A stretch of 64,000 nucleotides of DNA, taken from NCBI RefSeq assembly GCF_040954645.1, contig NC_092806.1, forward strand, positions 24,887,644 to 24,951,643. The letters run 5' to 3'. Position 1 is the stretch's first letter; the number at the start of each line of letters is the position of its first letter. Under the pieces are notes generated by a model. The model ran no database searches. It saw only the letters and a list, made by a program, of their open reading frames with translations, and had not been told where the DNA came from. The position numbers were made by a program, and so were the translations under genes. The DNA is from Diabrotica undecimpunctata (lineage: Eukaryota > Arthropoda > Insecta > Coleoptera > Chrysomelidae). Below are positions 48,184 to 58,721 of the stretch, one piece after another.

Positions 48184-50024
48184 GATAGTAAGAGGGAACT
48201 AAAATGACATAATAGAGAACTCACCCCCTTCAACCTCCTATTCCTCACCAACTACAACCAAAAAAGTTTAAATTGTAAACCCCTAGTTGTGACACCATTA
48301 AAAAGACTATAGAAAATGCTATCCAATGGTATAAATAATATCTATACAGGGTGAAGCCATAATTGTGAAAGTTTGGCTTAAATGAAAAAGAGGTTTAATG
48401 AGGTTTTTGTTGATTTTGTTGATGACCCTGTATAATTATTGTTTAATAATTATACAGGGTGTTAATATCAGCAGGCTTACTATGACTTTTGTAGTTGTAA
48501 TGCTATCTCCCGGACTATTATTTTTAATAAGTGCCCGTCGGAATTTTTTTTTGTTAAATCAAAACTTAATTTGCCGTTTTTGCAAAAAAAGTTGAAAACA
48601 TCTGTTTTTTTGTCAGATTCAATAATTTTTGGTTTATTTGAGAATTTTTAATGGTACTAAATTTTATCATTTCTACGATTGGTACTGTCATTCATCTGTA
48701 CCCAGTTGTCACGATGGTTTACAGTATACCTGAACGCGCGAAAATCATTTTCATATTTGCCTCCCAGAACCAGTGTTATTTACGAACAATTCAAATACTT
48801 CATGACAGGCATCCGGACAAAAATGTAAGTCAATTTAGTTGAAAAGTTTAGAGAAACGGGATCAGTGCAAAATAAAAAAAGGGATGCCCCAAGATTACTG
48901 AATGAAGCATCCCAAATTGAGGTCCTTAGAAATTTTGCAATAGAGCCTACTGCATCAACACATCAAGTATCTGCAATGACAGGACTTTCACATGAGTCGG
49001 TTAGAAAGGTGTTGAAATTACATAAGTTTCACCCGTACAAAACACAAATTCTTCAAGAACTAAGCGATGATGATCCAGACCGACGAATGGAGTTTTGTAA
49101 ACTCATGACTGAAAGAATTCGCGTTGAACCGAGAATGTTAACAAATATTTGTTTCACTGATAATGCTGAATGGTAATGTAAATAAATAAAACTGTCGGTA
49201 TTGGAGTGATGCGAACCCGCATTGATTCAGAGAAGGTCACACTCAATATCCTGTAAAACTGAATGGTTGGGCAGGAATATTAGGCGATGCTATAATTGGC
49301 CCCTTGTTCATATCAGGCAATTTAAATATCGACATTTATCTCGATATGCTGGAAAATACCATCGAACCTTTAATTGTGCATGAATTAGAGAACCAAAGGC
49401 ACAATCAAGGCAACCTAGCTCTAGACGAAGATTTGCTGCACTACCAACAAGATGGAGCACTTCCTCACTATGCAGCTCCGGTTAGGCACTGGTTGGATAC
49501 TAATTATCCGAACAAATGGATTGGAACGAAAGGTCCTATTAAGTGGCCACCGATGTCACCATATTAACCGCCACCTGATTTTTCTCTATGGGGTTACCTC
49601 AAGTCAGTTGTTTTTAAAACTCACCCTGCGTCACTTGGGGAATTACGAGAAAGAATTACGCAAGCATTTCTCGCTATTACTAGAACACCATTTGCCAAAG
49701 TTCGTGCAGAATTTGAAAATAGGCTGTATTATTGTTTACAAAACAACGGAACCCACTTTGAACATTTACTTAATTGACATTTTTAACAAATTTGTAATTC
49801 AACAAAAACCTCATTAAATTTTCCATTTAAGCCAAAGTTTCGCAATTATTGCTTCAGCCTGTATAATTATTATTTATAACATTGGACAGCATTTTTTATA
49901 GTCTTTTTAATGATATATAACAAGTAGGGGTTTGTAATTTAAACTTTTTTGGTTGTGGTGGGTGGGCCTAGGGGTTAATGGGGGTGAGTTCTCTTTTATA
50001 TCATTTTAGTTCCCCCTTACTATC
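48184..50024. mobile_element. Second long-TIR mariner-family element, decayed
   Basis: GATAGTAAGAGGGAACTAAA (48184 on) pairs with its complement ending at 50024. The inverted match runs about 230 bases on each side and contains a second mariner-like end (TATACAGGGTGAAGCCATAA at about 48350; complement at about 49840-49866). Between the left TIR and the gene is an extra palindromic junction, ACCCTGTATAATTATT...AATAATTATACAGGGT (about 48424-48461), where two mariner-type ends face each other. The transposase between the TIRs is broken. Confidence 0.75.
48714..49777 (+). pseudogene. Mariner-family transposase remnant
   Basis: ATG at 48714 opens 'MVYSIPERAKIIFIFASQNQ' and 'LHDRHPDKNVSQFS', the usual N-terminus of this insect group, then stops. 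48865-49176 carries the helix-turn-helix ('VSAMTGLSHESVRKVLKLHK') and 'RMEFCKLMTERI', reaching 'ICFTDNAEW' (first Asp kept, next Glu changed to Asn). 49304-49567 has 'NLNIDIYLDMLENTIEPLI' and 'YQQDGALPHYAAP' (second Asp). 'KWPPMSPY' stop 'PPPDFSLWG' holds the third Asp after a D-to-Y change and a stop, with 41 residues between second and third. The end, 'FEHLLN' stop at 49777, is in a shifted frame. Same group as the intact enzyme at 25391-26464. Confidence 0.85.
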
Positions 50025-50029
50025 ATTAC

Positions 50030-50215
50030 CATTACTACTAAATTTTGAATTTCTGATCTCTTGTTTAAATTATTATCACTGTTGCTAATACACACCATTT
50101 CAAAAAAGGTCCTTTGAATAATTATTACCTTCATTACACAAAATTTTAATGTTATCAAAATCCATAATATGATCTTTGTCGATTACATGATCTGCCAAAG
50201 CAAGGGATTTTTTTA
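50030..50215 (-). pseudogene. Penelope-like element: GIY-YIG endonuclease C-terminal fragment
   Basis: Minus strand reads 'ALADHVIDKDHIMDFDNIKI', 'LCNEGNNYSKDLF' and 'NLNKRSEIQNLV'. This aligns in order with the better copy at 57490-57802 ('AQHAISTKHSIDFTNTKIL', 'NKRTDIDNLSQIY'). It ends at the right end of the second mariner, which seems to have inserted in it. On the far side of the mariner a short segment leads into (TA)n. Confidence 0.7.
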
Positions 50216-50734
50216 TTTTTTTTTATTCATATAAAAAATGTTTCTACACATCATTTAGAAACGCTTCTTACTAGGTGCTTGACGTAAACTCAAGTTTACT
50301 TTTATTTTGAGGATTTTATATTCATTATTGGCGCGCATAAGGGTAATGGTCTCAATGTTTGTAGGAAATAAATTGGCACGTCACAGAAATTTCAAATTAA
50401 AAATTAGTTTTGAATTTCTCGTTTATTTTCTGATCAACGATTTCTTTTGCCTTTTTTTACATAAGCCATCGTTTTTAGAAAAAAATAAATAAAACAACGC
50501 ATATTTTTAACTTCTATAATACATTGTCTAGTAGGCTAGTGTCAAATTAGACACATAAAGGCATCTTTGCTCAGGTTAGCAACCCCTGGGAGACTTGGGT
50601 TGCCATGAAATAAATCTATCTAAAACAATATCATTTAAATTTATCGACAAATATGTATTAATTACCAAAGTTAACATTATTTAAAGGGTTTTACTCTTTT
50701 TACTCTCATATTTAGTGGGTGCCCTTATCTATAT
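50216..50734. other. No recognised feature
   Basis: AT-rich. Could be the body or flank of the Penelope-like remnant, but nothing is recognisable. Confidence 0.35.
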
Positions 50735-50830
50735 ACCTGGTAACTGCACTGATGATGGACTTATTAGTCCGAAAACAGTCTATGATGTAAGGTTCCGAAA
50801 GGAAATTGTTAGAATATAAATATATACCTT
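50735..50830 (+). repeat. Penelope-like tail, copy b, hammerhead-like core
   Basis: CTGATGAT (50749-50756), stem GGACT (50757-50761) with AGTCC (50766-50770) around loop TATT, then GAAA (50771-50774). Next, ACA and TGT (about 50773-50775 and 50784-50787) could form a short stem before GTA. The order matches the strand order of a hammerhead core, with one extra base after CTGATGA. Stem I does not pair cleanly at the junction. Confidence 0.5.
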
Positions 50831-51840
50831 TTATATAAAGGATTTTTTAAATAAAAGTTTTTTATGATTCATAGTAAACAACTATACAGTCAACTACAGG
50901 AATTTAATTTTCCTTGTGGATTTTTTTATGTAATTCGTTTTCTCATTTTCAACTTTACGTATGTTTTGCTAATTTTGTCAGCACTCTAATGCAATAGTTA
51001 TTATTAAGGAACTATACGTAGCTATACAAGATGCTATTGGATTGGTATTCAAAGAAGAAGACACTTCCGTCAGAAATGATGTTATATAGAAGCTTCTTCA
51101 TTCACTATGTGAATTTTTTTTCTCTACAACTTTTTGAAATAATTGGTCTTACTATTAGCTACTTTAGTCCATTTTTCACGTATTTACTTGACAAACTGCG
51201 TGTATAACTTTCAAAGAATCTAGACTTTAGCGATTATTTAACATTTCCTGATACTAAAGACACCAATCTGTTCAAACGGTTTTCAACAACACGTGAAAAC
51301 CTGATACAAAAAATTCTCACGTATCGACTACAAAATCCTCGTTAGCAGTGATACATCACTCGATGTGTCAAATGCTATTCAGCAATTATAAATCGTGTTC
51401 ACAACATAGCTCAGTAGAATACAAATAGGCTGACTATTTACAAATTTGTTTTTATAACGTTCAACGATGACAATGATGACAGATAGAGTGTGAAAATTTT
51501 GTCTAATCGAAGGGGAGGTAAAGGTACAGAAAGGTGAGTAATTTTGATCGATTGAGGAATAATTTCAAAGTGGTTAAAATTATATTTGGATAATCTATAA
51601 ATTTAGCATATTTTCTGAAGAAAGAAGAACAAAGTCTAAGTTCCCTTTATAAGGCACAAAATTCTTTCTAAGGGAGACAGGTATCTTTAAAAAATTAACA
51701 ACAAATAAAACCGAACAGAGCATTGTACTTTTGAATATATTGTTTGAATAATATTCCAAGACCACTAAATGTTTAACAAAAAAAAAACATGAAAGAACAG
51801 AAATTTTATATTTAAGATTGACAATTTTATAGAACTTAAT
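50831..51840. other. No recognised feature
   Basis: Nothing named. Confidence 0.4.
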
Positions 51841-52350
51841 TCATCATCATCATCATTGGTGCTACAGCCCTAAAAAAGAGCCTCGACCTTCCCAAGGCCA
51901 TTACGCCAGTCAGTTCTATCAATTACCAACTGTTGCCAGTTTGCTGCGCCTATTTGTCTACCATCCTCATCTATACCATCCCTCCATCTGAGTTTTGGCC
52001 TACCCCTACTTCTACTTCCCACAGGTTGCGACATAAGGATTCATCTAGGAGGGTTGTTCTGCTGTGATCTTGCCAGATGTCTTACCGATCTTAGTCTTCC
52101 TATTTTTATAAAGGATACTACGTCTTTACTACCAAATATATATTTATATCTGTGATATATCTCGTAGTTGTACCTCCTTCTCCAAACACCATTTTCACAG
52201 ATGCCACCGAATATTCTTCTCAGGATCCTTCGTTCAAATATAAGCAGGAGATTTTCATCTGCCTTGGAAATGGTCCATGTCTCTGACCCATATGTCAACA
52301 CTGGTTGTATAAGGGTTTTGTATATGGTTATTTTTGGCTTTTTGGCTTAA
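51841..52350 (-). pseudogene. LINE 3' fragment with ATGATGATG tail
   Basis: Minus strand: 'MLTYGSETWTISKADENLL', 'ERRILRRIFGGICENG', 'GRPKLRWRDGIDEDGRQIG', 'ANWQQLVIDRTDWRNGL', then GGGCTGTAGCACCA and an ATGATGATGATGA tail at 51841-51855. This is the complete C-terminus and 3' end of an endonuclease/RT LINE. Simple-repeat tails fit RTE-type LINEs. One stop lies between the first and last thirds. No RT catalytic domain, so 5'-truncated. Confidence 0.85.
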
Positions 52351-52369
52351 AATCCCTTAAAGTGTCTTA

Positions 52370-52640
52370 AAATTAGTGAATTTAGGGAACAGGTAATCCG
52401 TTCGATGTTGCAAAAATACGCAACTGATGTACCACCACCGCCAAATCCGCTTAAGCCTAGACACAAATTAATTCAAAAAATGATTGAAGAATCACCACGA
52501 AAAACTAACGGAAGGTAGGTATTCGGAATGCTACAAAAAGTATGGCAATAAAGGAACTGTGGTTGACGGAAAAATAAAATTTGCAGCAACAAATTTAGAA
52601 CCAAAAAACCCATAGTATCCACAACCCATTCGCATGAGAT
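52370..52640 (+). pseudogene. Possible piggyBac-type transposase C-terminal fragment
   Basis: One frame reads 'ISEFREQVIRSMLQKYATDV', a Pro-rich segment, then 'KPRHKLIQKMIEES' to a TAG. A second frame continues 'YSECYKKYGNKGTVVDGKI'. The F-R-E...I..L.....P spacing and the following R.....C..C-type start recall the end of piggyBac cores, but the Cys-rich finger is not seen. Low certainty. Confidence 0.3.
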
Positions 52641-54654
52641 ATCCGTTGGGGCCACTACTACACGTCTCCAATGTAAAATGCATTAAATTATGTATTTTAT
52701 AGGAAATACCGGCTCACAATATGGTCAATATGGTGTGTCCTGAAGAAACACTGGGCTCTCGCAGAAGTCTAGCGTGTGTCCTATACGAAACACTCTCAGT
52801 CAACATGTTAGACCTTAAATTACACTTTACATTCATTTTAATTTTTATAAATATATTCTAAAATAGCTTTTCGCTTACCGAAAGCATTTCGCTTACCGAA
52901 ATAACATCCCCTTTTATATTTCTATAGAAGTTCTACCGAAGGTGTATCTAAAATAGTCTGTGTGTTATGATCGTTTTTGTTCTATACCAAAACAACCGTC
53001 AAACGTAATAAACTCATTGTATATGGAAATGAATAAAAAGAATTGTCTGCAAGTACTGAAAGATAATACTTTGTAATAGGCGTTGTCCCGTTATGACATA
53101 CCTTATCAAAAGTTAGTCAACAGTACTTTGTTATTAAAATATTCCTCCTATATATAGGTCAACTCCGGCAATCATTTTCATTCTTCGGTTAGTTATTGAG
53201 TAGGAAAGATCCATTCCTGCCCATTGCCAAAGAAGGTGGAATTTGTGATTTGTATCACGTACACACGTGTAGCAAAAATAACATAAAGTGCAATATAAAA
53301 ATTATATTCTGTGCGCATATATCTTTAGCTTAACAGCACAGCACATTATTATAAATTTAAAAATGTGTCCGAAATACTAGAGGGTCGTTCAAAAATATAA
53401 AGCGACTCGTAAGCATTGCTTCATTGTGTGAAATGTGTTTTTACTCGCTAGTTTTTGTTGTATTTTCAGATAACGTATATCTGAATAGTATACGTTAGAG
53501 GATTCATACTATCAATCTTAAGAGGACAGAGTATAATAGTTTTAAAATAACTGAACCCAAAAAAGAAGCATTAAAGAGTTAACTAAAGCATCAGTTTCAT
53601 TCAAAGTGGTCTACAAGTGTGGCTGAATTTTCATGAATAGGTAATGAAAATACATGCTAATACGCATATGATTTCTTTTATTATAAATCATAATATGTAA
53701 TGAATTTTATATCAATATAGTTTCTAACAAACCTCTCTTTAAAGAAAGTTTTAAAAAACTGATACAAGTGAACATTCATCGGTACGCCAATGTAACGACC
53801 ACCTACCAATAATTACGTATTCAAGCGATCTCCCTGGACTTCTTACTTGATCCTTATTTCTTCGATAATCGTCACTTATGATTGCGTAAAAGTGACGTCT
53901 GAACTGGCTCTATTCTCACACGATAAAGTCAAGAATTCAGAGGAATGTCGAGTGGCTTTTTATTTGCCAGTCATGCCTTTAAATTTGGGGTAGATTCTAT
54001 CTGAGGAGCATTTTTGTGTTTGCTTAACATTCTTTTCTTCTCGGTCATTCTCAGTTGTTAGTCAGTTCTTGCATGTGAATATTGTCTAGAGGCATATCTA
54101 GCAACATCAATTTAGTAGGACCCCGTGACATAATTTTAGAAGATATTGTGGTACCCAATTATAAACTGTGATCTAGAAACGATTGAGGAACTTGCTTGTA
54201 TTAAATAATTCAAGAGTTCTGTGACAGATTTTAAAACTATTCTTTTTATACAGTGTATTACCGTATGGCTAATTAAAATTTTAAAGGACGTTGCATAAAA
54301 CTGTTCATTTAAATCCATAAAATGATTTCTTTTAGATCAATAGCCTTAGGCCAAGTAGAAATAGAGAAAAATGATATATGGTCAGCTTAGCAGCATACTG
54401 GATAGAGGTTGGTTCTTAAGAAGTACTTCGTCCTTAAATTCTCCCAATCGTAACCATAAATTGATTGTGCCGAATCTTCTTCTTCTTCAGATGCAAATCC
54501 ACTAATGGATGTTAGCGATCACATCTTATATACTAAAACGCTAAGCCCTTTTCTTGTCCACCACTTTACTCAAAAACCATATTAGATAATTAAAATATTT
54601 TTTCGGAATATTATTAGTATTACGTATGAGATTGTCAAGATATACTTTTGGTAC
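52641..54654. other. No recognised gene
   Basis: TTCGCTTACCGAAA is directly repeated near 52868 and 52886. GTGTGTCCT...GAAACACT is repeated near 52730 and 52776. Otherwise nothing named. Confidence 0.4.
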
Positions 54655-55060
54655 AAAAATTCACTTCCGGTTTTGAGATGACCGGAAGTTAAAATTTACT
54701 TTAAGTTTTAGACCCCACAATGTATATATGGATCGAAAGGTCTCGTCGAGACGAATCTAAATATGTACTTCCGGTTGCGATCCGACACCGGAAGTGACCC
54801 GAAACGCGCATAAAACGTCAAGATAGAGCAAATTTGACACCGGATTCGTGATCAGCATGCAAAATTAACTGCTAAATGATATCCATGTCGACATTTGATG
54901 AACTAAAAATTGCATTCCGGTTTTGAGGTCGACTTCCGGTTTCGTTTTTATTAATCAAATCAATAGAGAATTCAACGTAGAGTTCAAAAATGTAAGTTCA
55001 CGAAATTATCATTTATAGTTTTTGAGTTATTGATAAAAATATTTTTACTTCCGGTCATTG
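54655..55060. repeat. Cluster of CTTCCGG / CCGGAAG motifs
   Basis: ACTTCCGGT or its complement appears near 54664, 54682, 54767, 54787, 54927 and 55048, with a degraded CATTCCGGTTTTGAG at 54912. Copies alternate in orientation and share flanks such as CCGGTTTTGAG. It looks like an old repeat family with short internal inverted repeats. No coding potential. Confidence 0.55.
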
Positions 55061-55139
55061 TATATACTGTATATTTTTCTCGCAAAATAAAAATTTCATT
55101 TAAAAAACTCGATGTCGAGTTGGTCCGCTAGTTTTCCAT

Positions 55140-55760
55140 TAATTCTCTATTTCTCGCAATATGTATCAGAGATTGTATGTCGTTAATCCCTGTCCATTGC
55201 CTTATGTTTCGGAGCCAGGACATTTTCTTGCGTCCCATTCCTCTCTTGCCATCAATTTTACCCTCGATTATAAGTTGGTGGAACTGGTATTTTTCATTAC
55301 GTCACATGGTTATAGTGACAAGTTGTTGAAGATCGACTATGTTGTCACAAATTAAGACACCATCATCAGCATATCGTATGTTGTTGATCAATACTCCATT
55401 CACTTTGATTCCCATCTTTGCATCCTCCAAAGACTCTTGAAATATGGCTTCGAATAAATGTTAAATAAAAGAGGAGAAAGCACACATCCCTGTCGAACGC
55501 CCCTTCTTATATGTATGGGTTTGGATATAGCTGTGTCTATTTTTAACTGTGCCGTTTGATGCCAGTACAAGTTTTCAATGCATTTTATGTCTTTTTGGTC
55601 TATATCAACTTTCTTGAGGATCTGCATTAACTTGTGGTGTTGGACACGAGCAAACGCTTTTTGGTAATCTAAAAAGCGTAGGAACACCTGTTCCTAAACC
55701 TTGCCTAAACCCGAACTGGGAGTCACTGATGTCCCATTCACATTTTTTGTATAATCTTTG
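55140..55760 (-). pseudogene. LINE reverse transcriptase remnant with internal deletions
   Basis: Minus strand: 'DSQFGFRQGLGTG' (about 55735-55700), then directly 'LDYQKAFARVQHHKLMQIL' (a segment lost between them), 'LYWHQTAQLKIDT', 'GVRQGCVLSPLLFNIYS' (about 55510-55460), 'INNIRYADDGVLI' (about 55390-55350), then a jump to the C-terminus 'HQLIIEGKIDGKRGMGRKKM' (about 55285-55225). It is a close relative of the element at 34190-36426 and keeps the R-Q-G box that one has lost. Shortened by internal deletion as well as truncation. Confidence 0.8.
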
Positions 55761-55829
55761 ATGTGCCGAATATTATAGTGTAAACTAATAAAACTAACAT
55801 AAATCAATTAAGCACAACAAGATTATGGA

Positions 55830-57072
55830 GAGATCAGAGATATTAGCGAGGTCTACTATTTCAGCAATACAGTTATTGTTATCTTTTCCATCACTTTTTG
55901 CTTTAATTTGAAAAAGATTTCGTCATGACCTTTGCAAAGTTGTTACTCTCACATCATTTCACGCTGAAGCTATCCAGTAAGACACATACTTAACGGTAAT
56001 CTTTTTAAGGGCTGCTGTCACAGTCATTCCCTCATTCGACCAGGTCAACAACACTCGGAGAAGCCTTCGACGATAGTTTCGTTTCATAGCCTCTAAAACT
56101 CCTTAGTCCAGAGCTTGAATGAGACATGTGACGTTTGGTGGCAAGAAAACAGCTTTAGTGTCGCCGCTAGCTAACGAACTTTCATCTGGATGAGGTTTTT
56201 CTTTAATCTTGGCAGGTTTTTCTTTTTTAAGTAGGTCTCAACAACGTAAACAAACTCGTCAAAAAACCAATCTTTGAAAATTTGGCAATCCATCCATGCA
56301 CTGCGTTGATTCCTGTACATGGTGGGAAGGCAGTTTACTTAAATATTTTCAAAAGCCCTTGATTTCTTCAATTTTCCAATAAATAGTCTTAATTTTAAGG
56401 ATCCAGAAGGGTTGCTACACGTCAAAAGAGTTGCTCGTCCTTTGGTTTTTTTTTGTATCCAGGCGCAGTTTTTTCACTATGGCTGCCAGTGTTTTGGTTG
56501 GAAGCATTCTGAAATTGAGATCCGTTTCACCACAATTAAAGATTTGGCCTGACGTGAGATCATGCTCTAAAATGAGATCTCTCAATTTAAAATTAAATGG
56601 CTCAATTTCAGAAAATCGGCCGACAGTTTTTCACCCGAAATATTCAGTTGTCGAATGCCATACCTCTTCTTACATCTGTCGAGCCCACCATCACTTACAG
56701 TAAAATTTTCCTCGCCATCTTTAAACCGTTTGTGAAACTCTACAGCCTTAGCTTGAAGCATGCAGCCGCTAATTGGATTTCTTACCCTCGTAGATTAGAA
56801 AACTATAAAAATAAGACTTCAGAAGTCTGTTCATATTCTCCTTTCTTCATAGTTTTCGGCAACAAATCACATCCAGCACCCACACTTTTATTAACCCATT
56901 GTTCAATATCTTTTTGTTTACGTCTCCAATCTCCCACAGTCACTTCTCCAACACGTAGATCAGCAGCAACCTTTTTTACTGACTCACCCTTATCCAAGCG
57001 TTTTATAGCACTTAATTTTGTTTCTAAAGAAACTACAACTCGTTTACGTTTTAAACTTATATTGCATTTCAA
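55830..57072 (-). pseudogene. Tigger/jerky-like (CENP-B type) transposase remnant
   Basis: Minus strand, from 57072: the first CENP-B helix-turn-helix ('SLETKLSAIKRLDKGESVKK', 'VAADLRVGEVTVGDWRR'). The second follows after a frame change ('AVEFHKRFKDGEENFTVSD', 'KRYGIRQLNISGEKLSAD', about 56740-56600). The core is broken up: 'LRLDTKKNQRTSNSFDV' (about 56460-56420), 'GDTKAVFLPPNVTCLIQALD' (about 56170-56110), 'GVLEAMKRNYRRRLLRVLL' (about 56105-56050). The order is right but several stops and shifts exist. It is a different subfamily from the Tigger at 9058-10005. Confidence 0.85.
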
Positions 57073-57267
57073 ATTACGTAGAAACTACAAAACAAGAAGA
57101 CATCAATGAACTTGTAAGAGCTTACAGTGGGACGAACCGAACAGCTAGCTTTGATGACTTAAACTGACGGGTGAGGAAGTGGGTGAGGAGGCGGCCATTG
57201 GAAGCAAAGTGGCTAGAACATTAGAAAAATAACACTCGCTAGTGACTAATCTCTTTTCTTCTTTAAT

Positions 57268-57311
57268 TTAGTAGGAGTCTCCTCGGTTAGTCGGGACTCG
57301 GATAATCGCGA

Positions 57312-57312
<1 letters not shown>
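57268..57312 (-). repeat. Terminal repeat of the Tigger/pogo element
   Basis: On the minus strand CGCGATTATCCGAGTCCCG is the CGATTATCCGA-type end usual for pogo/Tigger elements. It lies 200 bases upstream of the transposase and runs straight into (TA)n; pogo-type elements insert at TA. Confidence 0.6.

Positions 57313-57363
<51 letters not shown>
57313..57363. repeat. (TA)n microsatellite
   Basis: TA run of about 25 units between the Tigger terminal repeat and a Penelope-like element. Confidence 0.95.
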
Positions 57364-57365
<2 letters not shown>

Positions 57366-58330
57366 TGTCACTATTTTTCCGGGTGTGACTCCGCGTTGTA
57401 AAATGCTGGTTTTCTTGAAAACCATTGTTTTGGCGACGTTTCGGCAAGGTCTCACTTGCCATTCTCAAGCCTGGTGGATCTACTTCTCGTCGTTACTCGA
57501 TTAGTACTGTACAGTCCTGCTACATTGGCCAGACCAGCCGCTCCCTTCAAGGTCGACTAACGTCCCACAAAAGCGACATTAGGATTTCTAAACCATCTTG
57601 TTCCCTTGCACAGCATGCCATTTCAACCAAACACAGTATCGACTTCACGAATACCAAAATACTGTGCAAACAACAAAATCATCATAAGCGATCCATCCTT
57701 GAAATGTGTCAAATCCTTAAACATCCATCCTCCCTAAATAAGAGAACCGACATCGACAACTTGAGTCAGATATATCACTCCCTCATCATACAAAATAAAT
57801 AAAAAAACCCCTTACAAGACAGTAACTTCAATCCCATTTTTCTTTCCAAATTTCTTCCCGTTTTTTTTTTTTAAAAAAAGGTCCGTCCCTGTTCCTCTTG
57901 ATAATTCCCTTAAGAATCGTAAATCGTAACCCACACCATGCATTCCAAAGAAACACATGGACGACAACAAGCCACATGTGAAAATTATAACGAGCTGATC
58001 CAAAACAATCGAAAAGATTAGTGTGGTTTGACCCTCGAAAGAGCTTAAACCAACGTTCAAATGAAGCCATCAGTTAAAATTAAATGAACTAATGTTCTTA
58101 CAGTTTTACTTGTATTTTTTTGTTTCGCCTCTCGTTTAGTTTGTAATCTTTAATGTTAAGTTATCGTAGAGTTTTTATAACATCTATAAAAAAACCCTAC
58201 AAATTGTTTTTGTAAGTATGAACCTTGTTGGTTTGTTTACTTATATTCTAAAATCTTTTTTATTTGTAGTGAACTGATAATGCTTTTAAAAATAAAAGCG
58301 AAACGTATTCGAATAAATCAATAAAGTAGT
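57364..58330 (+). mobile_element. Penelope-like element: inverted tail, GIY-YIG endonuclease end, forward tail
   Basis: 57364-57480 is a tail in reverse (copy d): TTTC 57439-57442, GGCAAG 57443-57448, CTTGCC 57455-57460, then ATTCTCAAG. The open frame to 57802 follows with 'SCYIGQTSRSLQGRLTSHKS', 'CSLAQHAISTKHSIDFTNTK' and 'IDNLSQIYHSLI': the GIY-YIG nuclease that follows the RT in Penelope-like elements (C-Y-I-G-Q-T start, R on the next helix, H and N kept). Untranslated sequence leads to the forward tail (copy e): CTGATAAT 58274-58281, GCTTTT/AAAAGC, GAAACG. Mixed inverted and direct tails are known for Penelope elements. The RT is missing. (TA)n lies on the left and 100 bases to the right. 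Confidence 0.8.
57490..57802 (+). pseudogene. GIY-YIG endonuclease domain of the Penelope-like element (5'-truncated ORF)
   Basis: The open frame itself starts in the inverted tail at 57425, but recognisable protein begins at 'SCYIGQTSRS' (about 57516). In an intact element this domain nicks DNA to prime reverse transcription by the upstream RT. Here the RT and the start are gone, although the roughly 100 remaining codons have no stop. 'LAQHAISTKHSIDF' holds the conserved His, and the C-terminal 'LNKRTDIDNLSQIY' matches the copy at 50030-50215. Confidence 0.75.
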
Positions 58331-58433
58331 TGACGACTTTTATTTGCCAATTATTGACCGATAAAACCTCTGCTATTCAACCATTGAATATATTCCAAAT
58401 TTAATCAACGGTCGTATTTTTTACTATATACTA

Positions 58434-58552
<119 letters not shown>

Positions 58553-58721
58553 CGCTGGTTAGAATCTTCGTGATTTAAACCACGAGAATTCTCTCCAGAC
58601 GAGTCGTTCAATAAGGACGGTTTAGGTAGGTCATCTCTGGGTGACATCTTGTTACTGCAGGTTTTTATTGTACTTGTTTTTAAATAACGAAACTATACTA
58701 TGATATATATATATATATTAT

